Positions 32,223-43,897 of a DNA stretch of 64,000 nucleotides are shown here, in pieces (the stretch's first letter is position 1; each line of letters opens with the position of its first letter). A program made the translations under genes and the position numbers. The notes under the pieces were generated by a model. The model did no database searches. It was not told the DNA's origin and was given only the letters and a program-made list of their open reading frames with translations. Origin of the DNA: Capra hircus (Eukaryota; Chordata; Mammalia; Artiodactyla; Bovidae); the NCBI RefSeq assembly GCF_001704415.2, contig NC_030826.1:31243324-31307323 (forward strand), in the 5' to 3' direction.

Positions 32223-32565
32223 ATGCAAGGAAGTCAAACCAGTCAATTCAAAAGGAAATCAACCCTGAATATTCACTGGAAGGATTGATGCTGAAGCTGA
32301 AGAAGCTCCAGTACTTTGGCCACCTGATGTAAAGAGTCGACTCATTGGAAAAGACCGTGATGCTGGGAGAGGTTGAGAGCAGGAGGAAAAGAGGGCAGCA
32401 GAGGATGAGATGGTTGGATGGCATCACTAACTCAATGGACATGGGTTCGAGCAAGCTCCGGGAGATAGTGAAGCCTTCTTCAGAAGACAAGGAAGCCTGG
32501 CATGCTGCAGTCCTTGGAGTTGCAAAGAGGCAGGCATGACTTAGCCAGTGAACAACAACAAAGCT
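32223..32565 (+). mobile_element. BovB 3' end (older copy)
   Basis: From gcaaggaagtcaaaccagtc through ccactttggccacctgatg-like sequence to ggcatgacttagccagtgaa and caacaacaaa. Same subfamily look as 28496-29138. Confidence 0.9.
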
Positions 32566-32921
32566 GTCAGGATGTGGCTGAAAAACTGAGGCTTTAAGTG
32601 GCTTGAAGAACATTTGCCTCCCTCCTTCCTCTCCAAATATGTGGAAAACAGCGAGGAAGAGTGTTCTAAGGGGAAGTGCATTTTTAAAATGTCAAGAAGG
32701 TGGAGTGACAGAGGATTTAGGAGAGTCAGTTTCTCATTGAATAGGAGCTTCAGTTGACAGAGTAGAAATTTCTTTGAAGAAAGTGGAGAGATATAAGAGA
32801 AATTATAAAGAAGAATGTAGCAAAGAGATGATTAATGGATGGCAAAGTGTTACATCTCATGCATTGAGAAATGATATGAGTTAGACACGGTGGAGTAAAA
32901 TAAGAACCACATTGAGTTATA
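32566..32921. other. Unique purine-rich sequence
   Basis: No family recognised. Confidence 0.4.
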
Positions 32922-33060
32922 TTCTAGATTTTTTTTTTTTTTTTTTTGGCCACATTGGCATGTGGGCTCTTAATTCCTGGCCTGGGATCGAACCTGTGCC
33001 CCTTGCATCAGAAACTGGGATTCTTAATCACTGGACCACCAGGGAAGTTCTCTTCTAGAT
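32922..33060 (-). mobile_element. CHR-type SINE with target-site duplication
   Basis: Minus strand: gaacttccctggtggtccag head, ggttcgatcccagg B box, a T-run of 18 (32931-32948) as the tail. Flanks ttctagat at 32922-32929 and 33053-33060. Confidence 0.9.
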
Positions 33061-34577
33061 ATAATTTTTTTAAATGTCATTTTTAGTGGAAAAATTATAC
33101 TAAGTACAGAAGCAGAAGGAGGTCAACAACTTAAATGGAAGCTAAAAGCATTTTGTTGCCAGATGGTGACTCCAAATATCAGACACCAGAGGGGCAACAC
33201 TGTTATCCATTTTGAGGTTGAAAGAGTGTGAGACTGGAATTTTATACCCAGCTGTTGTTTATGTGATAGGGTGCTGAAAATTGGCAGAAATGTGAGGACA
33301 CATAAAATACAGCAATCAACATACACTTCTTATACATGTGCCCTGAGAACTCGAATAAACGAAGAAATGTTAGGAACATAGCTTCTATATCAAGATGGGA
33401 CTTTAAGCACATATATGCCTCTCTGATTTCTCTTCAAATCTCAGGAAAATGACTAAAGAAGGATAAGAATGAGATTAAGTCTGCAGCAGTCCTGGGAAAC
33501 AGATGATTTTATTTGCAGATTTTTTTTTAATCTGCAGAAATTTTAAGGAATTTTGGAAGATTATAAAGCAGACGGGTTTGACCAGGAAAATAGAGCCAAG
33601 ACAATCACAAACAAACAGAGACGCCTGCAATGGATCACTGAAGAAGCAAGTACCAGTCTTCCCCACAGAGCCCTGGAAAAACTCCAAGATCATCAGCAAG
33701 AGCTGGAAATATTTGTTGAATGATGTTGAATGAATGGGAAGACTGTGTGGCAATTAGCAGCCTAATTAATTGAAGGGTTGCCAACCCAGCTGGACTGGTC
33801 CTCAGCTCTGCTACACAGAAGGCTGGCTATGTCATTTTCTCCTAGGATATAGCAGATGAGGTGAATTCTGTAAATAAAGGGGAGGCTCTGCTTCCCAGAA
33901 AGGGAAAAATAATAGGAGAGCAGCTCTGTAGATGGGGGAAATGTCCTAAAACTCTCTACTCCAAGAGGAATAGTTGCTTGGCTTGCTCCAACTCATTGAG
34001 ATGAGCTCTTAAACTGCAGATGTACTATCTGCTTGCTTGCCCAACCTGAAAAGAAGTCTGTTTGTGGCAACACCCCCACCCATCCACCCAAAGAGGACTG
34101 AAGCATGCTCCAGTTTGGGGCAGGGATCTGGGTAGGAATGGTACCTTCCACAATTGCTAGGGAGTCAGTGGAGTGACCAACAGTCATCACTCTCATCTTT
34201 CAATCATAATTATAGGTAGACAAGCAGCCTTGAGGAGAAGCAAACCAGTAAAAAGAAGCATCTACATAGACAGTGGAGCAGATGATTTCTGAGATATTAA
34301 CAAAGGCACGAGAGGATAACTTAACAACTCAAGTAGAATCAGCAAAAATATATGATAAATAGTGAATAAATAGACCAGTAGATAGATGACGGATGATAGA
34401 TGAATAGGTAGATGGATATAAAGATAGGTAGGAAAGCTTATTTTGAAAATGAATCAAATGATAGAAAGAATCTGAGAAATTTAAAAATTAATTTAAAAAT
34501 TGCTTAAATTCTTACAGTCATGGGAATACTACTTAGAGCTGAACTTAGTAAACTCTGATCATTTTCCTTGCCTGCAC
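33061..34577. other. Unique AT-rich sequence, small GATA-type tract
   Basis: No family recognised except an irregular gatagatg/gatggata tract at 34378-34432. Open frames of 60-92 codons have no domains. Confidence 0.4.
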
Positions 34578-35460
34578 AACTCTTTACACTGCCTGGAAGC
34601 AATAATTATCCTTTTGTTCATTTTTTTTCCCTCAGTTTTCCACATATTTATTGCCAGTTTAATCCATATTCTCCAGCAATGATCTGGATCTCTTCTCAAT
34701 AAATTTCTACATATTAGGCATTGTAATGCTTTCTTTTTTTTTTTTTTTTTTTGGAGAAATTTCTCCATGACTTGTTGCAGTGTGGAAAGATTATCTTCTG
34801 CAAGGGTTATCCTAGCTTCTCTTATCTTATTCACCCTCCTGGAGATTTCTCTTCACTTCTGTCTTGCTGGATACCCCGTTTCTTCAGTCTCATGTCTTCT
34901 TTCTGGGTTTACTCCTTTGTTTTGGTGGAGCACGTCCTCCAGTGACTTTCCTTGGAAGGATGTATAAGAGGTAAATGTTTTGAGACCTTCAATTTCTGAA
35001 ACTGTTTGTATATTCTTACCCAACCCTTGATTGACAGTTGAGCTAGGTTTCTAGTTTTCAGGATAGAAATAGGAATTGGAAAATATTGTTTGCTTTTCTT
35101 ATAGTTTTCCATATTTGCTATTAAGAAATCTGAAATCACTGGGATTGTTGATCCTTGCTATAAAACTGGTATTTCATTTTCTTCCTGTCTAGGAGACTAT
35201 AGGGTGTCTTCTCTGTTCCCAGTCTTTTGAGACAACACAGTGAAAGGCTTGAAGTGTATCTCTTTTCATTCTCTCTCTTAGTCACTCAGACAACAGGTCT
35301 TTGAATCTGGAAGTTCATGTATTCTGTCCTGCCAGATATTCTTTAATTATCTTGATCATTTCCTCCCCTCCATTTTATTTGTTCTTTCTTTCTAGAATTC
35401 TCATGACATGATTATTGGATCTTTTGGATTATTTTTCTCAGTTTCTCAGAGTCCCTTCCA
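34578..35460 (-). mobile_element. Probable old L1M-type remnant
   Basis: Wording such as gatgtataagaggtaaatgt, ttttgagaccttcaatttct, gattgacagttgagctaggt and tcatttcctcccctccattt resembles an old mammalian interspersed repeat I associate with L1M/HAL1-type elements. Assignment uncertain. A T-run lies at 34734-34752. No coding sequence. Confidence 0.45.
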
Positions 35461-35597
35461 CGGGTAGGAAGTGAAGTGACAGAATTCTTAAACTAAAGGC
35501 TAAACTTGAAAAATCCTAGCACTAAGTCCGAAACCTTTCCTCCAACACTGCCACACCCTTTTTCCACAGGGAGACATGCCATTAGCAGAGGGTAGGA

Positions 35598-35857
35598 CAA
35601 ATTGAGAGAGTAACATGGAAACACATACATTACCATTTGTAAAATTAGATAGCCAGTGGAAATTTACTGTATGACACAGGGAGCTCAGATCCAGTGTTCT
35701 GTGATAGCCTAGATGGGTGGGACGGGGTAGGAGGTGGGAGGGAGGTTCAAGAGGGAGGGGACGAATGTATACCTATGGCTGATTCATGTTGATATATGAC
35801 AGAGGCCAACACAATATTGTAAAGTGATTATCCTTCATAAATAAATGAAAAAAAAAT
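35598..35857 (+). mobile_element. L1 3' end (ruminant type)
   Basis: agagagtaacatggaaacac, gtatgacacagggagctcag, ggctgattcatgttgatata, then aataaatgaaaaaaaaatg tail. 5'-truncated. Confidence 0.88.
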
Positions 35858-35861
35858 GCGA

Positions 35862-35965
35862 AGGCAACATACAAGATTTGCAAATCGTATACCTGATAAA
35901 GACTGACATCTAGAATATATAAAAGGCTCTTAGAAGTCAAAAGGAAAAAGAAATAATACTTTTCA
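35862..35965 (+). mobile_element. L1 ORF2 fragment
   Basis: acatacaagatttgcaaatc, gtatacctgataaagactga, catctagaatatataaaagg match a conserved stretch of L1 ORF2 sequence. It follows the L1 3' end directly, so it is a separate element. Confidence 0.65.
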
Positions 35966-36648
35966 AAAAGAAAATATAAGAAAAAGTGTTTATAGAAATA
36001 AATGAAAGCAGCTAGTGAGGGTAAGACAGAACATTGCAGAAGCCTAGTCATGGAGAAGATACAAAGGTTTCATGTAGGAATTTCATGACCAGCTGTGATG
36101 CCTCTGTGATTACACTGGTGGGAACTTTGACTCAATGTAGTGAAGCTCTGAGAGCTTTGTGCTCTGTGCACATCGCTTTCAAAGAAAGCAGTGGGTCAAT
36201 TTCTGCAAGCAGGAATTGCTTCACCATGAAATAAACATCATGTGATTTCGAACAATGTACAATAAACGGGAATTTTTCTTATTGGTGTTGCTAAACTCAT
36301 TTTCTTTCAACAAGCATCATCTTAGAGGCAATAATCAAACTTCTAAATGTATGGAGGGTAAAAAATGAAATCTTAAAATTCTGAAATACAGAAATTTAGG
36401 GAAAATGACAAGAGGAAAGATTTCTACAATGTCAGCCAACTTTCCCCACTCCCACAGAGCTCCTTAGCATATCATGACAACATTTAATATTTACTCATTT
36501 CTCATCCCCCATCAATTATAACAAGCACCAGAGTGTGGGGGCAAAACCCTCATTAAATATAACCTCAGATTATAAGATGCTTTAAGTTCAAGGTCAGAAA
36601 TCTTACAAGAAAGTGTTAATTTTAAGATAGAATGAAGCATATTAAATC
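35966..36648. other. Unique AT-rich sequence
   Basis: Nothing recognised. Confidence 0.4.
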
Positions 36649-36973
36649 GGCTTCCCTGGTAGTTTAGCTGGTAAAGAATCTGCCTGCAATTCAGGAGACT
36701 CTGGTTTGATTCCTGGGTTGGGGAGATCTGCTGGAGAAGGGATAGGCTACCCACTCCAGTATTCTTGGGTTTCCCTGGTGGCTCAGCTGGTAAAGAATCT
36801 GCCTGCAATGTGGGAGACCTGGGTTTGATCCCTAGGTCAGGAAGATCCCCTGGAGAAGGAAATGGCAACCACTCCAGTATTCTTGCCTGGAGAATCCCCA
36901 TGGACAGAGGAGCCTGGCAGACTACAGTTCATGGGGTTGCAAAGAGTCGGACACGACTGAGCAACTTTCACTT
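36649..36973 (+). mobile_element. Extended Bov-tA SINE with two tRNA-like heads
   Basis: First head ggcttccctggtagtttagc with B-box-like ggtttgattcc (36703-36713), short body ending ccactccagtattcttggg, then a second complete Bov-tA with B-box-like ggtttgatccc (36822-36832) and the end gtcggacacgactgagcaac. Well preserved. Confidence 0.9.
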
Positions 36974-37264
36974 ATGACCAATATTGAGAGGTGTTGATCA
37001 GTTGATTGATGGGGGGCCAGAGAGATATTTTGGGACAATGTAGAATAGAAAATGCTTCTGGATCAGCAGGAGCTATAGATCAAAAAGGTCTATTCTCCTG
37101 GGGAGGCAGAAGATGTTGTAGGAGTGAAAGAAGAATTATTTCTGCAGAAGCTGGGGGTGAACTTGGAGACTTAAGGAAATGGGTTCTCAAGTGTAGCCCA
37201 GAAGGCAGGAGGTGGAGGAGACTGAATGTCCCTTCAGTCAGAACAGGATTTTGATTAGGGTTTA

Positions 37265-37676
37265 AAATATGATATGAAAAAGAAATCTCGTTCCAAGGCC
37301 ACATAAGTCCCGTTTGCCCATAAGTCCAACACAATTAGCTATGTAGTGCTGTACCATAATAGGTTTATAATACTTATCACAGAAATAATACAAAGAAAAA
37401 CACAAAAACACGGAAAGCATTTTTGATCTTACAGCACAGCACCTTGAAGAGTATAGCAGTACAGCACAACAGCTGGCACGTGGGCTGGCATCGAGTGAAC
37501 AGGGAGGAAGAGCTACTGATGGAGCAGGGAGAAGAGGTGGGAGATGGCAGAGCTGAAGCGTCGTCAGCAGTTGGAGGTGGAGGGCAAGCTTCAGTTTCCC
37601 TCACACCTGATATTGACGGAACACACGTTTGCATCTTTGAAAGCTCACAAGGCTTGTATGTAGGGGACCTACTGTA
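37265..37676. mobile_element. Tigger-like (TcMar) DNA transposon remnant
   Basis: The right end tatgtaggggacctactg is followed by ta, the target dinucleotide. The left part (ctcgttccaaggccacataa, gcccataagtccaacacaat) matches the inner part of the opposite terminus of the same family. The interior has the repeated tacagcacaacagctggcac type wording. Transposase is missing apart from non-coding traces; the 84-codon frame is not supported. Confidence 0.65.
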
Positions 37677-38489
37677 GTCTCTGTTCATAGCAAGAGCCCT
37701 GATTCTGGAGTGGATTACTGGTCACTTGCCACAAAAAGGGTAGGAGATTAGAGGGAAAGGACTGCTTCTTTACAACGTAATCCTGTGAAGATATGCAAGG
37801 CTTTGGGTGTGGTTCCAGCAGTGTCTTTCAAGAACTCACTTGTCCTGCCCATTCTCTTCTCCACTCGCAATTATGTTAGAGGCAAGGAGGTCAGCTCTGG
37901 TCCCTCTTGCATTTTACTGAGTAGTAAGTGTATGAAAGATATCCAAAGACCTGCTGTGTCACCTGTCACACAGGTGACAATAATTTTTCTGTTTTACCAT
38001 GAAATCAGTTAATGTCCGTGACAGCATTTTGGAAACTTTAAATCTCTGCTCAAGAGTGAGGTGGAGAAGTGGGTTTTTTTACATCTCTCTTTCAAAGGCC
38101 TGACTCCATGGTTGGCCTCAATCATATGTCCATCCTAAATTAATGTTCCTTTCTTAGCCTAATTTGGTAAGGTACTGACAAAGCCAGCACTGTGATTTTA
38201 GCAAGCTATCATAACTGCATAAGGATGAGATCTTTGGAAGATCCTGGCTTAGATAGCTGATGGATAATGTCTCGGAAGAGTGACTCTCCAGCTAAGACTG
38301 AAAACTCTTTGGGGTTCACACAACCTAGGAGTGGGCTGGAGAAGTAGCCCCTGTTCTACCACTAACCCACCTTCACAGCTGGACTTCAATACAGTATTAT
38401 TGCAAGTTCATCTGATGCTCATAGCAGGCCATTTTGTTTTCCTGCAACACATAGTTTTAGGGAACAGCAACGTCAGGCAAGGTTACTTT
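37677..38489. other. Unique sequence with an inverted E-box pair
   Basis: A perfect inverted repeat with 9-bp arms (tgtcacctg, loop tcaca, caggtgaca) at 37957-37979. Otherwise unrecognised. Confidence 0.4.
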
Positions 38490-38694
38490 GTTGTCATTGT
38501 TTAGTTTCTAAGAGTTGAGTCCAACTCTTTTTGACCCCATGGACTGTAGACTGCCAGGCTTCTCCATCCAAGGTGGAGATTCTCCAGGCAAGAGTGGGTT
38601 GACATTTCCTTCTCCAGGGGATCTTCCCAGCCTAGGGACCCCCAGTCTTCTGCACTGGCAGCCAGATTCTTTACCCCTGAGCCACCAGGGAAGC
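38490..38694 (-). mobile_element. Bov-tA SINE
   Basis: Minus strand: ggcttccctggtggctcagg head, body with a small deletion (aagagtgggttg lacks the tactgg word), BovB-like tail. Confidence 0.9.
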
Positions 38695-38745
38695 CTAGAC
38701 CATGATAAAAGGAAACAAAACAAGGCTACTGTGTAATTTTGTCTT

Positions 38746-38951
38746 GCTTGCTAGGTTACTTCAGTCATGTCTGACTCTTTGTGACACTATGGCCCAGGCC
38801 ATAGCCTGCCAGGGTCCTCTGTCCATGCGATTCTCCAGGCAAGAATACTGGAACGGGTTGCTGTGCCCAGGAGATCTTCCCAACTCAGGGATGGAACTCA
38901 CGTCTCGTGTTTTCTGCATTGGCAGGTGGGTTCTTTACCACTAGAGCCACC
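38746..38951 (-). mobile_element. Bov-tA SINE
   Basis: Second full copy in the same orientation 50 bases from the previous one. The head has lost its first bases (taggtggctctagtggtaaag on the minus strand). Confidence 0.9.
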
Positions 38952-40088
38952 TAAGTGCAGATAAAAGCAAGCTCCTGGTGACACTCATAAAATACCCAAT
39001 CATAGATTTGTCCCACACCCAAACCAGAGGGAATCCCTGAATCTTTAGACCGTTCCCCAATTCACCCAGCCAAAGCTAAATTCCTATACTGGGTTCTTTC
39101 TACCACCCATCTACTGAGATACCTCCAGTTTTCTGTAGTGTGTGTTCTCACTTGTGTAGTTAGAAATAAACCCAATTCTTTCAACTCCAGGTGCTATTTC
39201 ATTGGGCGTGGCTTAGGGCACTGATGAACCTCATCATTAACCCACAGCCCCACCACTGCTGAATCACAGGAATTGAGTCTCCTGCTTCTCATGATCCTTT
39301 ATCCCCCTCCAACACCTGTGCTATTCATAGGTAGAAGGGTTGAGAAGGGGGGCTTACAATTTCTTCGATGCTCCCAAGGACAGCAGTTTGCGGCAATCTG
39401 TGGGTCATCTTGAACCTTTTCAAGCAGACAGATGGTCCAGTTCCTTGCTTACCCATGTAGAATGTGAGGCTCCTCTCAGAGTACTCTCGTGGTGGGAGTG
39501 GTCATGGGGGAGGGGGCGCTGGTGCTTGAGAATCACCTTCATCCCGGAAGCTCCCTCTAGACTCCACAATGAAGGGTGTATACAGAGCTGGCTAGCGGAA
39601 TGATGGGGTGCAGGCTCTCTGAACGCTTCGCTTGTGTAAATGTGTGTGGTTGAGCTCAGGGCCAGAAATTCAGTCCCTGCAGTGGTGAAGCTGCAAGCAT
39701 GTGCCAAAGTGAGGCAGGCCAGGTCTAGTGCATTCCAAGGTCATGGAGTGTTTGGCAAAGTGGCAAGAGCATGCTCTCCTGAGGGGACAATTTAATTGCT
39801 GATCATTGTTGCCGTAAGGCAGTGGAGTCCCAGTGTGGTCAGATCTTTCGATTTTTCACATGAAATGAAAATGAAGATTTTATAATGCAAAATTATGAAG
39901 TCTCCTGATTTTCTGATGCTGGCATTAAATTCAAATGTTTAAAAATACTACAAGTATTTTAAAACCTATATAGCAAAGCAAGTTCAACTTATTTGTTTCT
40001 GGCTTATGACACTGCTATTATCACTTTCTCCTCATTGACAGAGTAAGAATAATGCATGATAACTTGAATGGCTAGTCTTACCATATCT
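38952..40088. other. Unique sequence, nothing recognised
   Basis: Includes a GC-richer part at 39350-39730. No repeat, exon or regulatory site I can defend. Confidence 0.4.
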
Positions 40089-40128
40089 ATTGGGTTGGCC
40101 AAAAAGTTTGTTTAGATTTTTCTGTAGC
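40089..40128 (+). mobile_element. Mariner terminal inverted repeat (partial element)
   Basis: ta followed by tgggttggccaaaaagtttg and tttagatttttctgtag is the characteristic end of the bovine mariner family. The opposite terminus is not found nearby, so only one end remains. Confidence 0.7.
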
Positions 40129-40562
40129 TTAATTCTTCTTTTTCTTTTGTTTCTTTCTCCCCTTCCCCCTCCCCGTTTTTTGCTACAGAAGTAAGTTATT
40201 ATTTGTGGGCTTTCCTAGGAATATAGAATTTTAAATATTTGACTTTTCTTATAAATATATACAATTCTAAATGATAATTACTTTCATCAGGCTAATCTCC
40301 ATTATCAATTTTATGATAACAAGCCAGGAGCTCAGGGAAGTGAGCAGAATCACTACTTCTTAGATTGGAGAATGCGCTTTGAACTTGTGGTGAATTATTA
40401 TAACCAAAGGGATATACTTTGTCTTCAAAATATTAAAAATATCAAAATCACATTCTTTGTTCAATCAGATCCTTTAATAAAGTTATTTGTTTCACAAGAA
40501 TAAATCCTATGAATTTATTTATAAAACATAAGCTTAAAACTTAAATAAAAGTAAACTATAAC
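40129..40562. other. Unique AT-rich sequence
   Basis: Nothing recognised. Confidence 0.4.
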
Positions 40563-40708
40563 AAGGGTTTGGTGGTTGGGAAAATCCCCTGGAGAAGGAG
40601 ATGGCAACCCACTCCAGTATTCTTACCTGGATAATCCCATGGACAGAGGAGCCTGGAGGGCTATAGTTCATGGGGTTGCAAAGAGCCAGGCGTGACTGAC
40701 TAACATAC
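40563..40708 (+). mobile_element. Bov-tA SINE, 5'-truncated
   Basis: Begins at the head-body junction (ggttgggaaaatcccctgg) and runs to caggcgtgactgactaac. Confidence 0.88.
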
Positions 40709-40756
40709 ACAACAATCATTATCTTATAGTATTACACATTCAAAAAAATTTTTTTG

Positions 40757-40947
40757 CGTGTTCTCAGCCATGTCTGACTCTTTGCAGCCCTGTGGACTGT
40801 TGCCCACCAGACTTCTCTGTCCATGGGATTCTCCAGGCAAGAATACCAGAGTGGGTTGTCATTCCATTCTCCAGGGGATCTTCCCGACCCAGGGATCGAA
40901 CCCGGGTCTCCCACATTGCAGGCAGATTCTTTACTATCTGAGCCACA
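40757..40947 (-). mobile_element. Bov-tA SINE
   Basis: Minus strand: truncated head (gtggctcagatagtaaagaa) with an intact B box (ggttcgatccc on -), body, tail gtcagacatggctgagaaca. Confidence 0.9.
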
Positions 40948-41738
40948 GAGTATCTCTTATATATGAAAATACAGCAAAAGAGGTCTTTTCCTGTTCCACC
41001 TGTCATGATGTTTATCTTTTAAGGTTGATATGCTTTCTGATGATCAGTCGAGATTTTGCTGACTTGATTGACAAATGCTATAATCTTCCTCTGATATTTC
41101 TTTTAGGAGTTTCTCTTTTCTATTTGGAACTAATTGTTTAAAACTTGGCAAAACTCCCATGCCCCAAGGATTCAAGGAAAAACAATCTAGCCATAAATAT
41201 CAACATGCTGTGTTAAATGCTTCAACTAGGGAAGGTTCTCTGGAATATAAAAATACATTACATAGCACTGGCCCTTTAAGGGCTTATAATTAAGACTCAA
41301 ACAATCATAGAAACAGAACAGCTGTAACGGCCATTAAGTTCAACTCCAAGGTTTGAGCAACTCTCACCCTGTCTATTCTTAGATCCTTCCAGTAACAGAA
41401 CATACAAATCCCTGCCCTAGTTTATCCTGAATAGCTATACTAGGAAGTCCTTTCTTTCTAGTGGGTCGACATATCTCATTATTTTGACCTAGTTTTTCAC
41501 TTGAGTCATAAAATTTAAGTACAATCCTCCTTCCATACAGACACCCTATTCAACTCATGGAAAGATGTTTCATGTCCTCTCTTGGCTAAACAAAAGGTAG
41601 ACTTCTACAGCGTCTTGGCATCCTGCTTCGTTCAAACATATGCCCTCTTCTCACCATTCTGGTCATCCTTCATTCTTTGTGCTTCAGCAATGATGAGACC
41701 AACAGAGTCAGACTATGGTTGCAATTTTACTTTTATAT
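40948..41738. other. Unique sequence, nothing recognised with confidence
   Basis: 41280-41640 reads like an old dispersed repeat but I cannot assign it. Confidence 0.35.
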
Positions 41739-41889
41739 ACCATATATATATATATATATAATTTACTTATTTATTTATTTTGGCCACACTGTAGAGCATG
41801 TGAGATCTTAGTTCCCCAACCAAAGATTGAATCCATGCTCCCAGCAGTGAAAGCAAGGAGTCTTAACCACTGGACCACTATGGAAGTCT
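41739..41889 (-). mobile_element. CHR-type SINE with AT-rich tail microsatellite
   Basis: Minus strand: gacttccatagtggtccagt head, body, then tttatttattta and a (ta)n run at 41741-41761 at its 3' end. Confidence 0.85.
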
Positions 41890-41921
41890 CAGTTCGACTC
41901 CTGTATATCCAGCATGCGTGC

Positions 41922-42438
41922 TTGCGTGTATGCGAAGTTGCTTCAGTCATTTCTGACTCTTCGCAACCCCATGGGCTGTAGCCTGCAGACTCCTCTATCC
42001 ATGGAATTCTCCAGGCAAGAATACTGGAGTGGGCAAGAATGTCCTCCTCCAGGGGATCTTCCTGACCCAGGGATCACAGCTGAGTCTCATGTCTCCTGCA
42101 TCCCTGGTAGCTCAGCTGGTAAAGAATCTGCCTGCAATGCAGGAGACGCCGGTTTGATTCCTGGGTCTGGAAGATCCGCTGGAGAAGGGATAGGCTACCC
42201 TCTCCAGTATTCTTGGGCTTCCCTTGTGGCTTAACTGGTAAAGAATCCGCCTGTAATGCAGGAGACCTGGGTTCTGTCCCTGGGTTGGGAAGATCCCCTG
42301 GAGAAGGGAAAGGCTGCCACTCCAGTATTCTGGCCTGGAGAGTTCCATGGACTATATAGTCCATGGGGTCACAAAGAGTCGGACACGACTGAGTGACTTT
42401 CACTTTTTCTTTACCACTAGCACCGCCTGGGAAGCCCT
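41922..42438 (-). mobile_element. Bov-tA SINE interrupted by another SINE
   Basis: The minus-strand Bov-tA has its body and tail at 41922-42100 (to gtctcctgca on +) and the start of its head at 42405-42438 (ttctttaccactagcaccgc, ctgggaagccct). The two pieces join in the right order once the inner element is removed. Confidence 0.9.
42101..42404 (+). mobile_element. Extended Bov-tA SINE with two heads, nested
   Basis: First head tccctggtagctcagctggt (5' few bases missing) with ggtttgattcc, then gcttcccttgtggcttaact as the second head, body, and end gtcggacacgactgagtgac. It lies inside the minus-strand Bov-tA and is therefore the younger insertion. Confidence 0.9.
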
Positions 42439-42775
42439 ATATCCAGCATAAGGTTGTATTAACTGTTTTCACACCACTCAGCAAGCAGTTGAAACTTACT
42501 GTTGACTAAAACTTACTTGAATTTCCACTTTTGTTCCACTTCCAAGACATGCTAAAATGATGCTGCATTTGCAAAACAAGCGCCTTGCATCCAAAGATGG
42601 GAGCTTAGCTCTCCCCTGGTGAGTTTCACCTTGTTCATCTTGAGTACAGCCAGAAGTCTGCTTGAAGGTGATGTAGAGCTTTGTCCTCAGAAGGAATATA
42701 ATCTCATGCTAGAAATTTATTCCTTTATGACACCTCCTCTTTTGAACCACCTAAATTTTCTTTGGAACTTTATAT
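42439..42775. other. Unique sequence, nothing recognised
   Basis: No family recognised. Confidence 0.4.
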
Positions 42776-43032
42776 TTTGTTTTGGGGTATAGCTGATGAA
42801 TAGTTTTGTGATAGTTTCAGGTGGATAGCAAAGGGACTCAGCCATACATATATACATGTATCCATTCTCCCCCAAAATTCCCATCCAGGCTGCCGTATAA
42901 CACTGAGCAGAGTTCTATGTACTGTACAGTAGATCCTTGTTGGTTATCCATTTTAAATATAGTACATGACCTTTCCAAACTCCCTAACTATCCCTTTCTC
43001 CTGGCAACCATAATTTCATTTTCTAAGTCTCA
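42776..43032 (-). mobile_element. L1 3' UTR fragment
   Basis: Antisense: ggggtatagctgatgaatag, gatagtttcaggtggatagc, tgagcagagttctatgtact, cctggcaaccataatttcat. Same older subfamily as 3147-3443. Confidence 0.88.
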
Positions 43033-43672
43033 CCCAAATTCTTCATACGCTTGCTATTTTTCTCTTTTTGCTCATCTTACACGTTTGTCTTGCATCCAGA
43101 ATTAAGAGAAATTCTTTTAAAAACTACCATGAGTTTCTCTTTAAGTACTGAAGGTCCAGATAAAGACAGTCGGGAAGTTCAGATTTCTGCTAGCTTTGTC
43201 AGATTAGAGAATCGTCTGTGTGTCAGGAGTCAGGATGAAGCCCCAGCTGGAGCCGGCTGTGGGGTGTCACCTGAGTGACAAGTAGTTGATTTCCTTTGTT
43301 TGTTGTGGCAACATGCAGTGAGCTGGGACAGTGCCCCTGGTTGCTAACCTGCAGCACTTCCAGGGATTCACAAACATCCCATGGCTTGTGAGAGTATCCA
43401 GGAACCTCAGAGCTACTGAAGGGCTCTCTGCATCAATGAGGACCTTCTCATATTTCTAGAAAGCCCCCTCGGGTGTTTGTCCTTAGTCCCACTTAATCTC
43501 CCCTTTGGCCTGGAAGAATTCTCACTTGAGCCTCTGAAAAGTTTTTATTCCTTGAGTTTTCAGAATCAGGTTCTGTAGACATAGAGAACGGATGTGTAGA
43601 CACAGAAGGGGAAAGGCAAGGCAGGACAAATTGGGAGATCAGGATTGACATGTATATATATATATTACCTGG
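43033..43672. other. Unique sequence, nothing recognised
   Basis: A short ta-rich patch at 43654-43664. No other signal. Confidence 0.4.
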
Positions 43673-43878
43673 GCCTTCCCTGGTGGTTCAGACAGTAAAG
43701 AGTCTTCCTGTAATGCGGGAGACCTGGGTTTGCTCCCTGGGTCAGGAAGATCCCCTGTAGAAGGAAATGGCAATGCACTCCAGTATTCTTTCCTGGAGAA
43801 TCCCGTGGACAAAGGAGCCTAGTGGGCTAAAATCCATGGGGTTGCAGTGTCGGATACGACTGAGTGACTATCACTTTT
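43673..43878 (+). mobile_element. Bov-tA SINE
   Basis: gggccttccctggtggttca head, full body, and end gtcggatacgactgagtgac. Confidence 0.92.
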
Positions 43879-43897
43879 GTTTTTTTCCATGTACATT

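Noticed and set aside
34578..35460. Possible host exon series in the T-rich region
   Set aside because: Wording matches an old interspersed repeat better than exons; no frame with support.
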